This document shows positions 9,434 through 19,279 of a stretch of DNA of 64,000 nt, one piece after another. The translations under genes were made by a program, and so were the position numbers. Where the stretch lies: contig UBMU01000012.1 of the NCBI GenBank assembly GCA_900466605.1, forward strand, positions 62,001-126,000, in the 5' to 3' direction. Numbering within the stretch: position 1 is the stretch's first letter; every line of letters begins with the position of its first letter. Source of the stretch: Hyphomicrobiales bacterium (GTDB taxonomy: Bacteria; Pseudomonadota; Alphaproteobacteria; Rhizobiales; Rhizobiaceae). A model generated the notes under the pieces. The model had not been told where the DNA came from, searched no databases, and saw only the letters and a list, made by a program, of their open reading frames with translations.

Positions 9434-10113
9434 TGGTTGAAATCGAGGCCCAACCATTCGCCTTCCCGGCAAGGCCAGACGAGCTGGCCCTTATCGTCAT
9501 CGACATGCAGCGCGACTTTGCTGAAGAGGGTGGCTTCGGCGCCAGCCTCGGCAATGACGTGAGCCGGGTTGCGAAGATCGTTCCTGACGTCAAACGGCTG
9601 ATGGAGGGGTTCCGCGATGCCGGCCTCCCGGTCATTCATACGATGGAATGCCACAAGCCCGATCTGTCCGATCTGCCACCAGCAAAGCGCAACAGAGGCA
9701 AGCCAAGCCTCAGGATCGGCGATGACGGCCCAATGGGACGGATCTTGATAGCAGGCGAAGCCGGCACTGCGATCCTCCCCGAACTAGCTCCAGTCGACGG
9801 CGAGATAGTAATCGAGAAACCGGGGAAAGGCGCCTTTTATGCCACTGAACTCGGCGACATCCTGAAAGCCAAAGGTGTGAGCCAGCTTGTTTTTGCCGGT
9901 GTCACCACTGAGGTCTGTGTGCAGACAACGATGCGCGAAGCCAACGATCGCGGATATGAGTGCCTGCTCGCCGAGGAAGCGACCGAGAGCTATTTTCCGG
10001 AGTTCAAAAATGCCGCAATCGCAATGATACGCGCTCAGGGTGCGATCGTCGGTTGGACGGCAAGTATCGACGATATATTGGAGGTAATCGGACGTGCTCG
10101 AAACGACGCGTGA
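9433..10113 (+). CDS. Isochorismatase-like cysteine amidohydrolase, candidate triuret hydrolase
   Basis: A paralogue of the BiuH upstream, 226 residues, with the same triad at D24 ([11 protein letters not shown]), K129 (IEKPGKGAF) and C162 ([17 protein letters not shown]). Between the two proteins the active-site blocks are nearly identical, but the N-terminus and the region after [10 protein letters not shown] differ. This suggests a related but different substrate. Triuret hydrolase (TrtA) is a known BiuH relative whose gene clusters with biuH in plant-associated bacteria, so triuret is the best guess. Carboxybiuret, ureidoacrylate or another amide cannot be excluded. The start shares a base with the ATPase stop (TGATG). 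Confidence 0.8.
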   Translation: MVEIEAQPFAFPARPDELALIVIDMQRDFAEEGGFGASLGNDVSRVAKIVPDVKRLMEGFRDAGLPVIHTMECHKPDLSDLPPAKRNRGKPSLRIGDDGPMGRILIAGEAGTAILPELAPVDGEIVIEKPGKGAFYATELGDILKAKGVSQLVFAGVTTEVCVQTTMREANDRGYECLLAEEATESYFPEFKNAAIAMIRAQGAIVGWTASIDDILEVIGRARNDA

Positions 10114-10447
10114 ACTCTTGACCCTGGGCGGCTGGAAGGACCTTCCTTTTGAACCCTTTCGCAAGGACGTCACCATCCACTGGATCCGCACTTTCGAAGG
10201 TGACCAGCCAGGTGTTGCCCTCCTGAAATACGAGCCCGGCGCGTCCGTGCCTCGTCATCGACATGAAGGGCTCGAAACGATCCTGGTGCTGGAAGGCACC
10301 CAATCTGACGAAGCCGGCGACTACGGTCAAGGAAGCTACGTTCTCAATGCAGCCGGGACCGAACACTCGGTGTGGAGTGAGACCGGCTGCGTTGTATTGA
10401 TTCAATGGGATCGGCCAGTGAAAATTCTCGAAGGGCAAACCGGATGA
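10094..10447 (+). CDS. Cupin-domain protein (ChrR-type cupin)
   Basis: A 117-residue single cupin barrel. The metal-binding motif is visible as [21 protein letters not shown] and the second motif as [19 protein letters not shown]. It starts with GTG inside the last 20 bases of the previous hydrolase and is the final gene of the operon. Small cupins of this kind serve as metal-dependent enzymes or sensors; its role in cyanurate/biuret use is unknown. The following 210 bases contain no gene and no obvious terminator. Confidence 0.8.
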   Translation: MLETTRELLTLGGWKDLPFEPFRKDVTIHWIRTFEGDQPGVALLKYEPGASVPRHRHEGLETILVLEGTQSDEAGDYGQGSYVLNAAGTEHSVWSETGCVVLIQWDRPVKILEGQTG

Positions 10448-10657
10448 TCGCCGCCATGCGTCGTGACGCAGGCTCCCGAAAGAAACCGACTTCATTACCA
10501 TTGGCATGAAGCGGCAGCCGCAGCGAACGCCACTGAGATCAGGATCGTAAGGTGCAAGGTACCGGCGGCAATCACTTGCCCGCGATCAAACATTTTACAA
10601 CACCTAGTAGTAGATTTGGTGGGAACGGCATGCTAGGTATGTATCCATACTTCGGCA

Positions 10658-12124
10658 ATGGCGTGCGTTCAGAGGAATGCGATGTTTCGATCTGGCAGGA
10701 AGTATCAGCATCTCGTCCATAACACTGGCTGCGGATGCGCCAGCCCCCTTCTCCAACAGGCCACATCTCGTCTCGGCGAGTATTCGCGAAGACATTTTTT
10801 GCGCAGCATCGGAGCAACAGCTGTTGCCGGCATGATGCCGCTCAGCGCCGGTGCGCAGTCATCGGTCGCGCCAGGAAAAATTCTTCTCCGACAGGCGCGG
10901 TTGTTTGATGGCAAGTCGAATACTCTGCAGCAAGGCACCCAGGTCCTGATTGATGGGAATAGGATCGTATCCATCGATCGGAGTAATAATCCCGCGCCGG
11001 CGGATGCAACCATCATTGACTGCGGCGACAGGGTTCTCATGCCAGGCATGATCGATGCGCATTGGCATTCGATTTATGCTGCGGTGCCTTTGAACATCCT
11101 GTCTGCGGGCGACCCCGGCATCATCTTCGCCACTTCGACAGCTGAAGCCGAACGGACGTTGATGCGCGGTTTCACCACCGTACGTGATCTTGGCGGACCA
11201 TCGTTTACCTTCAAGCAGGCGATCGACAGCGCCATTATCCCCGGACCACGTATTTTCCCGTCTGGCGCCATGATTACGACCTCTGGCGGTCATGGCGATC
11301 TGCGAATGCCATCGGAAATACCGTCAAACGGTGGCCAGCTCAGCGTTAGCGAATTGATGGGCGCAGCAGCAATAGCAGACGACGTCGGTGTCCTGAAACA
11401 ACGCGTGCGCGAGCAGCTTCTGCAAGGTGCCTCGCAAGTCAAACTCGTGGGGGGTGGAGGCGTATCGTCGCCGCGGAGCCCGCTTGATATCAGCACCTTC
11501 AGCCAAGAGGAGCTTTCCGCCGCCGTCGAAGTCGCACGCGACTGGAACACCTATGTCACCGTCCACGCGTATGCGCCCCGGACGGTTCAACGGGCGCTGG
11601 CGGCAGGTGTTGCTTGCATCGAGCACGCCCACCTCATGGATGAGGAAACAGCCCGGCTATTTGCGGACAAGGGCGTCTGGTTGAGCATGCAACCCTTCCT
11701 GACGATGGACGATGCGGCATCGCAGTCGGGGCCAGCGCTCGAAAGGATCAAGCAACTCTTTGCGGGAACCCCAAAGGTATACGGTTTCGCGCAAAAATAC
11801 GGCTTCAAGGTAGCCTGGGGCTCGGACGTGCTATTTTCACCGCAGTTGACCCCTCGCCAAAACGTAATGCTCACTCATCTGGCGAACTGGTACAGCAACG
11901 CCGATACACTGCGAACGGCAACATCGGTCAATGCCGAGCTGCTGGCGATGTCGAATCTACGCACGCCCTACGCAGGAAAGCTTGGCGTTGTCGAAAAAGA
12001 CGCACTTGCCGACATGCTCGTGTGGGACGGCAATCCGCTGGATGATATTCGCGTGATTGAAGACCCGCAAAATCGTCTATCAGTGATCATCAAGGATGGG
12101 CGGATCTTCAAGAACACCTTGTGA
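10658..12124 (+). CDS. Tat-exported metal-dependent amidohydrolase (imidazolonepropionase-like)
   Basis: A binuclear-metal hydrolase of the amidohydrolase superfamily, predicted to be exported by Tat because of SRRHFLRSIGATAVAG (about residues 42-57). Metal ligands are visible: DAHWH, the Lys in SQVKLVGGGG, HAYAP, IEHAHLMDE and GSDVLFSP. The N-terminal extension of about 42 residues before the RR motif is unusually long, so the true start may be later (ATG 10682 or a non-ATG codon). Members hydrolyse cyclic amides, dipeptides or organophosphates; the substrate cannot be read from sequence. It stands alone after the nitrogen operon on the same strand, and a role in extracellular amide breakdown is possible but unproven. 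Confidence 0.85.
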   Translation: MACVQRNAMFRSGRKYQHLVHNTGCGCASPLLQQATSRLGEYSRRHFLRSIGATAVAGMMPLSAGAQSSVAPGKILLRQARLFDGKSNTLQQGTQVLIDGNRIVSIDRSNNPAPADATIIDCGDRVLMPGMIDAHWHSIYAAVPLNILSAGDPGIIFATSTAEAERTLMRGFTTVRDLGGPSFTFKQAIDSAIIPGPRIFPSGAMITTSGGHGDLRMPSEIPSNGGQLSVSELMGAAAIADDVGVLKQRVREQLLQGASQVKLVGGGGVSSPRSPLDISTFSQEELSAAVEVARDWNTYVTVHAYAPRTVQRALAAGVACIEHAHLMDEETARLFADKGVWLSMQPFLTMDDAASQSGPALERIKQLFAGTPKVYGFAQKYGFKVAWGSDVLFSPQLTPRQNVMLTHLANWYSNADTLRTATSVNAELLAMSNLRTPYAGKLGVVEKDALADMLVWDGNPLDDIRVIEDPQNRLSVIIKDGRIFKNTL

Positions 12125-12336
12125 GTGGACCCCTGCAACCGAATAGCAGTGGGGAGGACGCCCTCGTTCTGATTTCAGGAGGTTTTTCAATGGGTCAAAC
12201 GGACCATTATTCATCCGATATGTTGCCGACAGCTGACTGAGACTGCGTTTTTACCTGATAGCATCTTACTTGCCCCCGCGAAGAAGCGCGGGCAGGCGAA
12301 CTAGATAGGCCCTCGGGTCCTGCTGGAGGCTGGTTC

Positions 12337-13500
12337 ATGAAAATGCCACGTCGGAGTCCAACTGTATCTCTCCTCATTGCCCTCTCAGTGTCTTTGATCT
12401 TGCCCGTGAGCCTGTCTGCGCAGTCCCAGCCAACTGTTGGGGTGACCGGCGTTCCCGTTGGCAACGCCTCACCCCGGCACGAGTTTGTCGGTCGGGTCGA
12501 GGCCGTCGATGCAGTGGACATTCGTTCGCGTATCGAAGGCTTCCTCGAAAACCGTCTTTTCGAAGAGGGCCAGATCATCAAAAAAGATCAGGACCTGTTC
12601 CTGATTGACTCCAGAGCACTCCAAATCTCCCTGTCTGAGGCAAAGGCGGGGCTTGCAAGCGCTGAGGCCAGTCTCGCCGATGCCAAAAGACGTCTGGAAC
12701 GCAATCAGTCGTTGAGCACCCAAACGGTGGCGCGCGCAACCCTGGAAGAAAGCCAGGCCGCCTTCGAAACTGCCGAAGCAAATGTTCTAGCGGCACAGGC
12801 ACGCGTTGCTCAGGCTGATCTCGATTTAACTTTCAGTCATATCAGCTCACCGATCGACGGGCGGATCGGAGCTTCAGCGTTGTCAGTTGGAAGCTTCGTT
12901 AGCGGCAGCGCGACAACGCTGGCTCGCGTGGTCGCGATGGATCCCATCCGCGTTGTTTTCTCAGTCAGCGATCGCGCGATCCTCGATTTGCGAGCTGCAG
13001 CCGGGGGCATAAGCAAAGACGAACTCGCCAGTCGGTTCGAGCCGGCCTTGCGTATGTCGAACGGGCAACAATATGGAGAAAAGGGCAAGATCGAATTCTT
13101 CGGGAATGAGATCGATGAGGCGACCGGAACGCTTCCCATTCGTACGCTTTTTGCCAATCCGCAGTTCCTTCTGACACCGGGTCAATTCGTTACCGTTATA
13201 GTCTCGGAGACGAAACAGCAGATCCGTCCCATGGTCCCATTGGGAGCGGTCCAACAGGACCGCGACGGGAAGTTCGTTTTCCTGGTGGACGAAAGCAACA
13301 AGGTCACTCTTCGTCGTATCAAGGTATCCAGTCAGATGGGAGGACTTTGGATTGTTGAGGATGGTCTCAAGGGTGGAGAAAACCTGATCGTAGAGGGGCT
13401 CCAGAATGTGTCCGAGGGTCTAGCCGTTCAGGTCGTGCCTGCTCAATCTGTCGAAGTTGGAGCGGCGCCTGTCACGTTGCAGACGGGCTCGTCCCAATGA
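12337..13500 (+). CDS. RND efflux system periplasmic adaptor (membrane fusion protein)
   Basis: A 387-residue adaptor of the AcrA/MexA type. It has an N-terminal signal ([17 protein letters not shown]), a lipoyl-like half ([20 protein letters not shown]), a long coiled-coil hairpin with heptads rich in Ala and Glu (about residues 90-160), and beta-barrel segments at the C-terminus. A GGAGG ribosome site lies upstream. It overlaps the RND pump by ATGA, so the two are coupled. No outer-membrane factor or TetR/LysR regulator is adjacent, so the pump must borrow a TolC-like channel. The 210 bases before it hold a short GC hairpin (CCCGCG...CGCGGG near 12275) and nothing else recognised. Confidence 0.93.
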   Translation: MKMPRRSPTVSLLIALSVSLILPVSLSAQSQPTVGVTGVPVGNASPRHEFVGRVEAVDAVDIRSRIEGFLENRLFEEGQIIKKDQDLFLIDSRALQISLSEAKAGLASAEASLADAKRRLERNQSLSTQTVARATLEESQAAFETAEANVLAAQARVAQADLDLTFSHISSPIDGRIGASALSVGSFVSGSATTLARVVAMDPIRVVFSVSDRAILDLRAAAGGISKDELASRFEPALRMSNGQQYGEKGKIEFFGNEIDEATGTLPIRTLFANPQFLLTPGQFVTVIVSETKQQIRPMVPLGAVQQDRDGKFVFLVDESNKVTLRRIKVSSQMGGLWIVEDGLKGGENLIVEGLQNVSEGLAVQVVPAQSVEVGAAPVTLQTGSSQ

Positions 13501-16500
13501 ACATCTCAGCGCCGTTCATTGCCAGACCGCGCTTCGCAATGGTTATTGCCATCGTCATGATGATCGCTGGAGGCGTAGCGCTACTGCAGATACCCGTTGC
13601 GCAGTTTCCGCAGATCACGCCACCTGAGGTACAGGTCACAGCGACCTATCCCGGCGCGAATGCGAATGTGCTTACCGACAGCGTCGGAGCGCCCATCGAG
13701 GATCAGGTCAACGGTGTGGAGGACATGCTCTATATGTCATCCTCGAGCACCAACAACGGCACCTATACCCTGACCGTCACATTTGCCGCCGGAACCGATC
13801 CGGCAATTGCCCAGGTGAACGTGCAAAATCGCGTTGCCATGGCAACACCCCGACTTCCTGCGGCCGTCACCCAGACCGGCGTCTCGGTCAGGAGCCGATC
13901 CTCAAGCATGCTGCTTGGCCTGGCGATCTATTCCCCAAAGGGCTCGCGGGATGATGTCTTCATCAGCAACTACGCGACGATCAACATTCGCGATGCCATT
14001 GCGCGCCTGCAAGGCGTCGGTGAAGCCAGCGTTTTTGGCCCCGCTTACAGCATGCGCATATGGATGAATCCAGACCGCATGCAGGCGCTCGGAATAACGG
14101 CAAGCGACCTTTCCGCAGCCATTCAGGCTCAGAACGCACAGGCCTCCGCCGGTCAACTGGGATCGCCTCCTTCGGCGAACGGTCAACAGCTGCAATTGAC
14201 AGTACTCGCCAGGGGAAGGCTTGCGAACGAAGCCGAATTTGGGGATATCATCGTACGCACGAATAGAGACGGCGCGATCGTTCGGCTTCGCGATGTCGCC
14301 AGAGTGGAGTTGGGCGCCCAGTCTTACGATACCGCTTCCACGCTGAATGGCCAACCAAGTGCAACGGTTGTTGTCTACCAATCTCCCGATGCGAATGCCC
14401 TTGCCGTATCCAACGGTGTGCTGGCCGAACTGCAAACTTTGTCAAAGCAGTTCCCGGACGACGTCGCCTATACAGTCGTCTTCGACACAACCGCGTTTGT
14501 CCGGCAAACCATCCAGGAAATCTTCATTACACTGGCGATCACGTTCGTTCTCGTGGTCGCCGTGGTGTTCGCCTTCCTGCAAGACTGGCGCGCAACGGTC
14601 ATCCCGACACTGACCATACCCGTCTCCCTTATCGGTGGATTCGCAGTGTTGTACGCTGTGGGTTATTCAGCAAATACCATCACCCTGTTTGCGATGGTGC
14701 TAGCAATCAGCCTTGTCGTTGATGACGCGATCATCGTGGTCGAGAATGTGCAGCGGGTGATGAATGAGAGCCACGTGGGGGTCCGAGAGGCCACACTGCG
14801 CACCATGGGCCAAGTTACGGGCCCAATCGTTGCCACAACACTTGTCCTCGGAGCTCTTTTCGCGCCGGTGACGTTTCTCGCGGGGATCACGGGTGAACTC
14901 TACCGACAGTTTGCAGTGACCATCCTCGTTACCATCGTCTTTTCGACCGTCAACGCGCTGACGCTAAGTCCGGCTCTTTGCGTAATGATGCTGCGCCCGC
15001 CTAGCCAGAAAAAGGTCCGATTGTTCGAAAGGGTCAACAATGGACTGGACTGGACGCGGCACTTCTATCTTGGTTTGCTCGCCACCACTGCCCGACGGTT
15101 TATTCTTGTGGCTAGCCTGTTTGCCGCAATTGTCGGAGGCATCTACGGGCTCTACCGGATCCTGCCGACTGGCTTTGTTCCTTCCGAAGACCAGGGCTAT
15201 CTGTTCATGAACGTGCAATTGCCGAACGCGGCCTCGCTTGAGCGGACCCAGCAGACGATTGCGACCGTCACATCTGTCCTCCAGCGGACGCCTGGCGTCG
15301 CGAATACCATCGGTATCGCCGGTGCAAGCATGGTCGGTGGAGGCGGTTCGAATTCCGGCATGATCATTTCGGCACTTAAACCCTGGAGCGAGCGTGGCGC
15401 AGATCAAAGTGTGTTTGCCATCATGGGAAAACTGCGGGCAGAATTCGCATCGATCACCACCGCATCTGTTGTTCCATTCAATCCACCGGCAATTCCCGGC
15501 CTCGGCACCACTGGCGGGTTCGATTTCAGACTTCAGGCACGCGCGGGCCAGAGCCAGGAGGAGCTAGCCGAAGTGATGCGCGGACTTATTGTCAACGCCA
15601 ATCAAACCCACGGATTGGCCAGCGTGTTCTCGACATTCTCTGCCGACGTGCCGCAGCTTTATCTCGATATCGACAGGAAGCGCACAGAGCTTTACGGCGT
15701 TTCCCCGGCAACGATTTTCGCCACGCTGCAGGCACACCTCGGTTCGTCTTATGTTGACGACTTCAATATCTTCTCTCGTGTCTACCAGGTCAGAATTCAG
15801 GACGAACCGGATTTTCGAACGCGCCTTGAGGATATCCAGCGATTGCGTGTTCGAAGCCAAAGCGGCGCTCTCATTCCACTCCAGGGGTTGCTCTCGATTT
15901 CGACAATCTATGGTCCGAGCTCCATCAATCGCTACAATCTCTTCCCGTCGGCCGCAATCAACGGCCAGGCATCGGCAGGCACCAGTACAGGCGAGGCGTT
16001 GTTGGCCATGGAGGGGCTCGCTTCGCAAAAACTACCGACTGGCTTTGGATTTGAGTGGACGGGCCTTGCCCTCCAGGAAAAGCAGTCGGGCGGCCAAACA
16101 GCAATTATTCTTCTCGCGGGGATCGTCTTCACCTACCTCTTCCTCGTCGCCCAGTATGAGAGTTGGAGCGTTCCTTTAGCTGTCATGGCATCTGTCTCTG
16201 TCGCGGTACTCGGCGCCCTCGGCGGGCTTGCGGTCGCCGGGATAGATCTCAATATCTATGCGCAGATCGGCTTGCTCCTGCTAATCGGGCTGGCTGCCAA
16301 AAACGCAATTCTAATAGTCGAGTTCGCCAAGGAGCGACGCGAGCAGGGTGCAAGCGTATTGGATGCGGCTATCGAAGGCACCTCACAACGCTTCAGGCCG
16401 GTGCTGATGACCGCCATGGCGTCCATCCTTGGCGTGTTGCCCCTGGTTGTGGCGACAGGAGCCGGGGCCGGAAGTCGCCAGGCAATAGGTACGACCGTCC

Positions 16501-16649
16501 TGGGCGGTCTACTGCTCGGTACTATCGTGGGCCTCCTCATAATTCCGCTTCTCTATTTTTATGTCCAGACGATCCGGGAGATGGTGAAGCGTCGCGTGTT
16601 CGGGCGCGAGGACGAGACCTCCACAAAAGAGCGTTCTGCGGTCGATTGA
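13497..16649 (+). CDS. RND multidrug efflux pump, HAE1 family (AcrB/MexB-like)
   Basis: A full-length 1050-residue inner-membrane proton/drug antiporter. The HAE1 opening ([20 protein letters not shown]), the paired proton-relay aspartates in [18 protein letters not shown] and the late [16 protein letters not shown] motif are all present. Two large periplasmic loops flank the membrane segments as expected. It is encoded directly after its adaptor with an overlapping start. Substrates are typically hydrophobic drugs, plant phenolics or detergents. The end is followed by about 130 non-coding bases. Confidence 0.95.
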   Translation: MNISAPFIARPRFAMVIAIVMMIAGGVALLQIPVAQFPQITPPEVQVTATYPGANANVLTDSVGAPIEDQVNGVEDMLYMSSSSTNNGTYTLTVTFAAGTDPAIAQVNVQNRVAMATPRLPAAVTQTGVSVRSRSSSMLLGLAIYSPKGSRDDVFISNYATINIRDAIARLQGVGEASVFGPAYSMRIWMNPDRMQALGITASDLSAAIQAQNAQASAGQLGSPPSANGQQLQLTVLARGRLANEAEFGDIIVRTNRDGAIVRLRDVARVELGAQSYDTASTLNGQPSATVVVYQSPDANALAVSNGVLAELQTLSKQFPDDVAYTVVFDTTAFVRQTIQEIFITLAITFVLVVAVVFAFLQDWRATVIPTLTIPVSLIGGFAVLYAVGYSANTITLFAMVLAISLVVDDAIIVVENVQRVMNESHVGVREATLRTMGQVTGPIVATTLVLGALFAPVTFLAGITGELYRQFAVTILVTIVFSTVNALTLSPALCVMMLRPPSQKKVRLFERVNNGLDWTRHFYLGLLATTARRFILVASLFAAIVGGIYGLYRILPTGFVPSEDQGYLFMNVQLPNAASLERTQQTIATVTSVLQRTPGVANTIGIAGASMVGGGGSNSGMIISALKPWSERGADQSVFAIMGKLRAEFASITTASVVPFNPPAIPGLGTTGGFDFRLQARAGQSQEELAEVMRGLIVNANQTHGLASVFSTFSADVPQLYLDIDRKRTELYGVSPATIFATLQAHLGSSYVDDFNIFSRVYQVRIQDEPDFRTRLEDIQRLRVRSQSGALIPLQGLLSISTIYGPSSINRYNLFPSAAINGQASAGTSTGEALLAMEGLASQKLPTGFGFEWTGLALQEKQSGGQTAIILLAGIVFTYLFLVAQYESWSVPLAVMASVSVAVLGALGGLAVAGIDLNIYAQIGLLLLIGLAAKNAILIVEFAKERREQGASVLDAAIEGTSQRFRPVLMTAMASILGVLPLVVATGAGAGSRQAIGTTVLGGLLLGTIVGLLIIPLLYFYVQTIREMVKRRVFGREDETSTKERSAVD

Positions 16650-16780
16650 GATAGGAATGTGCAGGGCAAGACAGGCTCGCGACACACATAACCACCTCCG
16701 ACGCACTGCCCAGCGCCAAGAGCCTTGCTGCGGCAATCATCGACCGTCGCAGGTTTTTTAAAAGGTGGTATCGTCAAGCC

Positions 16781-17593
16781 ATGTGCCAAGCCAACAAGGC
16801 AACCAAGGTGATATTCCCGTACCTCCTGACGCTGTGTCTTCGCGTCATTGCGATCATCCTCGTGACCGCATTGGTATCGGGTAAGGCATTGGCACTGGAT
16901 CTTGCGCCGAAGGATGCCGAGTGTGTTGTTCTCCTCCACGGCCTTGCCCGAGGCGACGGGTCGATGTGGCTTATCGAAAAAGTCCTGTCAGGACGTGGCT
17001 ACTTGGTCATTAACAACGGATATCCATCCACATCCGCACCAATTGCTGCCCTTGTCCCCTTTGTATCAACCGCAGTGGAGCAGTGCGCGAAGCGACGCGT
17101 CAACTTCGTGACCCACTCGATGGGAGGCATCTTGGCGCGATACTGGCTGTCTCACACCCGACCTTCAAACCTTGGGCGTGTGGTCATGCTGGCTCCGCCA
17201 AACCAAGGCTCGGAAATAGTGGACGTCTTCGGAGATATGCCTCCGTTTCGCTGGATCAACGGACCTGCGGGCCTGGAACTTGGCACTGATCCGATGGATC
17301 TTCCCAAATTACTTCCAACGCCCAATTTTCCGGTGGGCATCATTGCAGGCGACGTTTCGGTCAATCCAGTTTTCAACTCCATCATCGAGGGACCGAACGA
17401 TGGCAAGGTCTCGGTGAAATCGACGAGGCTTGAGGGTGCCGATGATCACCTTGTGCTTCACACGACACACACCTTCATGATGTTCAATCCGATTGTCGTT
17501 GCCGAAGTAGTCAATTTTCTAAAGAAGGGGGCGTTCGACCACCATTTGACGATGCAACAAGCAACAGCCGTGATCCTCGACAGTTTCCAATAG
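16781..17593 (+). CDS. Alpha/beta-hydrolase, lipase-like, probably membrane-anchored or secreted
   Basis: A 270-residue alpha/beta-hydrolase. The oxyanion-loop motif [15 protein letters not shown] and the nucleophile elbow [13 protein letters not shown] (Ser in HSMGG) are clear, and a late Asp/His pair ([14 protein letters not shown]) could complete the triad. A hydrophobic N-terminal segment ([20 protein letters not shown]) indicates export or a membrane anchor. It resembles bacterial proteins annotated as PGAP1-like or triacylglycerol-lipase-like. It stands alone on the plus strand after the efflux genes. The substrate is unknown; esterase activity is the safe prediction. Confidence 0.8.
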   Translation: MCQANKATKVIFPYLLTLCLRVIAIILVTALVSGKALALDLAPKDAECVVLLHGLARGDGSMWLIEKVLSGRGYLVINNGYPSTSAPIAALVPFVSTAVEQCAKRRVNFVTHSMGGILARYWLSHTRPSNLGRVVMLAPPNQGSEIVDVFGDMPPFRWINGPAGLELGTDPMDLPKLLPTPNFPVGIIAGDVSVNPVFNSIIEGPNDGKVSVKSTRLEGADDHLVLHTTHTFMMFNPIVVAEVVNFLKKGAFDHHLTMQQATAVILDSFQ

Positions 17594-17742
17594 ACGATGA
17601 GGCTTCTCCAAATCGTCGCCATTTTTTGTTCACCAGGCTGGCGATCAAGAAGAGAGGCCAATTGCGGCGCCCACGCCGCCAGAATGTGCCCCGCCCCACT
17701 TGCAGTGCGTTACAAAAAACCGAGCACTTAGGAAACACGACC

Positions 17743-18630
17743 ATGCCCGACCTGATCGATACTCACCTTGCTCTACTACCAACGACTGCCGGTCGCGCCT
17801 ATTCAACAAGGCGAGCAAGGCTCTTTCACTACACAACGCTTCCCGGCTTCCTCGGCATCATCGGCTCCAAGTCATTGTGGGCAACAAACATCCACTACCT
17901 TAACGACTCTGAGGAGTTTACCTATGGCCTGGCCTATTTGAAGCAAGAGGCCGAAACCCGCTCACGAGTGGCCTCTCGCAGCCATGGCGCCATTTTGCGT
18001 ACAGTTGCTTCACTGGTCGAGACCTTCACGCATGGATACGTCTACACTGCGTCCTTTGCGGAGGACGACGATCTTCTTAGTCAATGGAGGGGATACGGTG
18101 TGGGTGGCGGCGTCTGCCTTGGATTTGTCGCCGAGGATCTGAAAAGCATCGCCGAACGGTCTGGCTTTCGTCTGATCAAGTGCATTTACGAACAAAGCCA
18201 GAAAGCTGCCCTCGCCAGGGAGTTCCTCGACGCATCCTTGGCTCGCATCGATGCGTCCACGCCAACCAACGATGAAGCAGTCGGAGAAGTGGCAAGCCGA
18301 ATGTTCAACGAGTATCAGCAACTTGCCTGCGCATTCAAGGATCCATCCTTCCGGGAAGAGGGCGAGTGGCGGATTATCTCGAAGTTCGTGCATCGCGAGC
18401 ATCCATCGGTAAAAGTTCGCGGCACGTCGACGATGTTGGTTCCCTACTTCGATGTGGATCTCGATCTTGGCCTCGACGACGAGGGAAAAACGAACATCGG
18501 CGTCGATACGTTGATCGTTGGTCCTAGTCTGCAGCGTGAACGAATTCTGCAGGCAGCGCTCATTGCCAGCAGGGGCCTGACCATCGACAGCTCGAGACGA
18601 TCCGAGATCCCCTACAGGTCGCTGTCATGA
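17743..18630 (+). CDS. DUF2971 domain protein
   Basis: A 295-residue protein of the DUF2971 family. The diagnostic opening is LFHYTTLPGFLGIIGSKSLWATNIHYLNDSEEF, and the central part reads SFAEDDDLLSQWRGYGVGGGVCLGF. The function of this family is not established; members occur scattered in accessory DNA and sometimes near defence genes. The ATG at 17743 was preferred to the frame opening at 17626 because the upstream residues are basic, non-conserved and lack a ribosome site. No partner gene is evident: the next gene is an Rrf2 regulator 160 bases on. Confidence 0.8.
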   Translation: MPDLIDTHLALLPTTAGRAYSTRRARLFHYTTLPGFLGIIGSKSLWATNIHYLNDSEEFTYGLAYLKQEAETRSRVASRSHGAILRTVASLVETFTHGYVYTASFAEDDDLLSQWRGYGVGGGVCLGFVAEDLKSIAERSGFRLIKCIYEQSQKAALAREFLDASLARIDASTPTNDEAVGEVASRMFNEYQQLACAFKDPSFREEGEWRIISKFVHREHPSVKVRGTSTMLVPYFDVDLDLGLDDEGKTNIGVDTLIVGPSLQRERILQAALIASRGLTIDSSRRSEIPYRSLS

Positions 18631-18735
18631 AAAGAAGTAAGGTTGGAGCCACAGACCTTTGCAGCTTCAGCAATGGCACGTGTCGTGGGTAAAAAGTCGA
18701 CACCCGCGGCATGCCTGTTTACACCGCCGAACAAT

Positions 18736-18754
18736 AGGGATATTTTGTATCCTT
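18736..18754. promoter_or_regulatory. Rrf2 operator, site 1
   Basis: AGGGATA-N5-TATCCTT, a 19-bp imperfect palindrome 37 bases before the Rrf2 start codon. Two copies of the same pattern stand tandemly before the AhpD-like gene at 22139-22176. Shared sites at the regulator and at a nearby operon strongly suggest autoregulation plus control of that operon. Confidence 0.7.
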
Positions 18755-18790
18755 AATAGATGCAACCCAGCATCTGCCTGGAATTCACTC

Positions 18791-19279
18791 ATGATCCTTA
18801 AGAGCCAAGTCGAATGGGCGCTGCATTGCTGCGCCATTCTCGCCGGTCTGCCCGAAGGCCGCTATCTCTCCACCAAGGCGCTCGCAGAGTTCCACGGGCT
18901 TCCGAAGGAATACCTGTCAAAGGCCCTACAGGGACTTTCGCAGGCCGGACTGGTCCATACAACCCTTGGCCCATCGGGCGGCTATCGCCTGGCAAAGGCG
19001 CCTTCAGAATTGTCATTCCTCGATATCGTCGAGGCAGTAGAAGGCTCGGCACAAACTTTTGTATGCAACAACATCAGGGCAAACAATCCTTGTCGGCCCC
19101 TCGGCTACTGTGAGAGCGGACCTTGCGCCGTGGCACGTATCATGTGGGAAGCTGACGACGCGTGGCGCCAGAAATTGAGAAGTGCCCGACTTTCCGATCT
19201 CGTAGAGACCTTGTCCAAGGATATTCCGGAAGACCTCTGGAAGAAGAGCTCCGAATGGGTGCTAGAGCGAGCCGGATGA
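18791..19279 (+). CDS. Rrf2 family transcriptional regulator with a cysteine cluster
   Basis: A 162-residue Rrf2 protein. The winged helix is in residues 1-70 (QVEWALHCCAILAGL; GLPKEYLSKALQGLSQAGLV; GPSGGYRLAK). The sensor loop carries cysteines at 92, 101, 107 and 112 (VCNNIRANNPCRPLGYC). Rrf2 proteins such as IscR, NsrR and RirA bind an Fe-S cluster with three cysteines here; four candidates are present, plus C13 and C14. The ATG at 18791 was chosen because the family N-terminus aligns there; the frame from 18659 adds unrelated sequence. Its targets are probably its own promoter and the AhpD-like/NmrA/cupin operon at 20352-22122, suggesting redox or nitrosative sensing. Confidence 0.9.
   Translation: MILKSQVEWALHCCAILAGLPEGRYLSTKALAEFHGLPKEYLSKALQGLSQAGLVHTTLGPSGGYRLAKAPSELSFLDIVEAVEGSAQTFVCNNIRANNPCRPLGYCESGPCAVARIMWEADDAWRQKLRSARLSDLVETLSKDIPEDLWKKSSEWVLERAG

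Noticed and set aside
17645..17742. N-terminal extension of the DUF2971 gene from 17626
   Set aside because: The extension is basic and unconserved; the ATG at 17743 begins the conserved protein.
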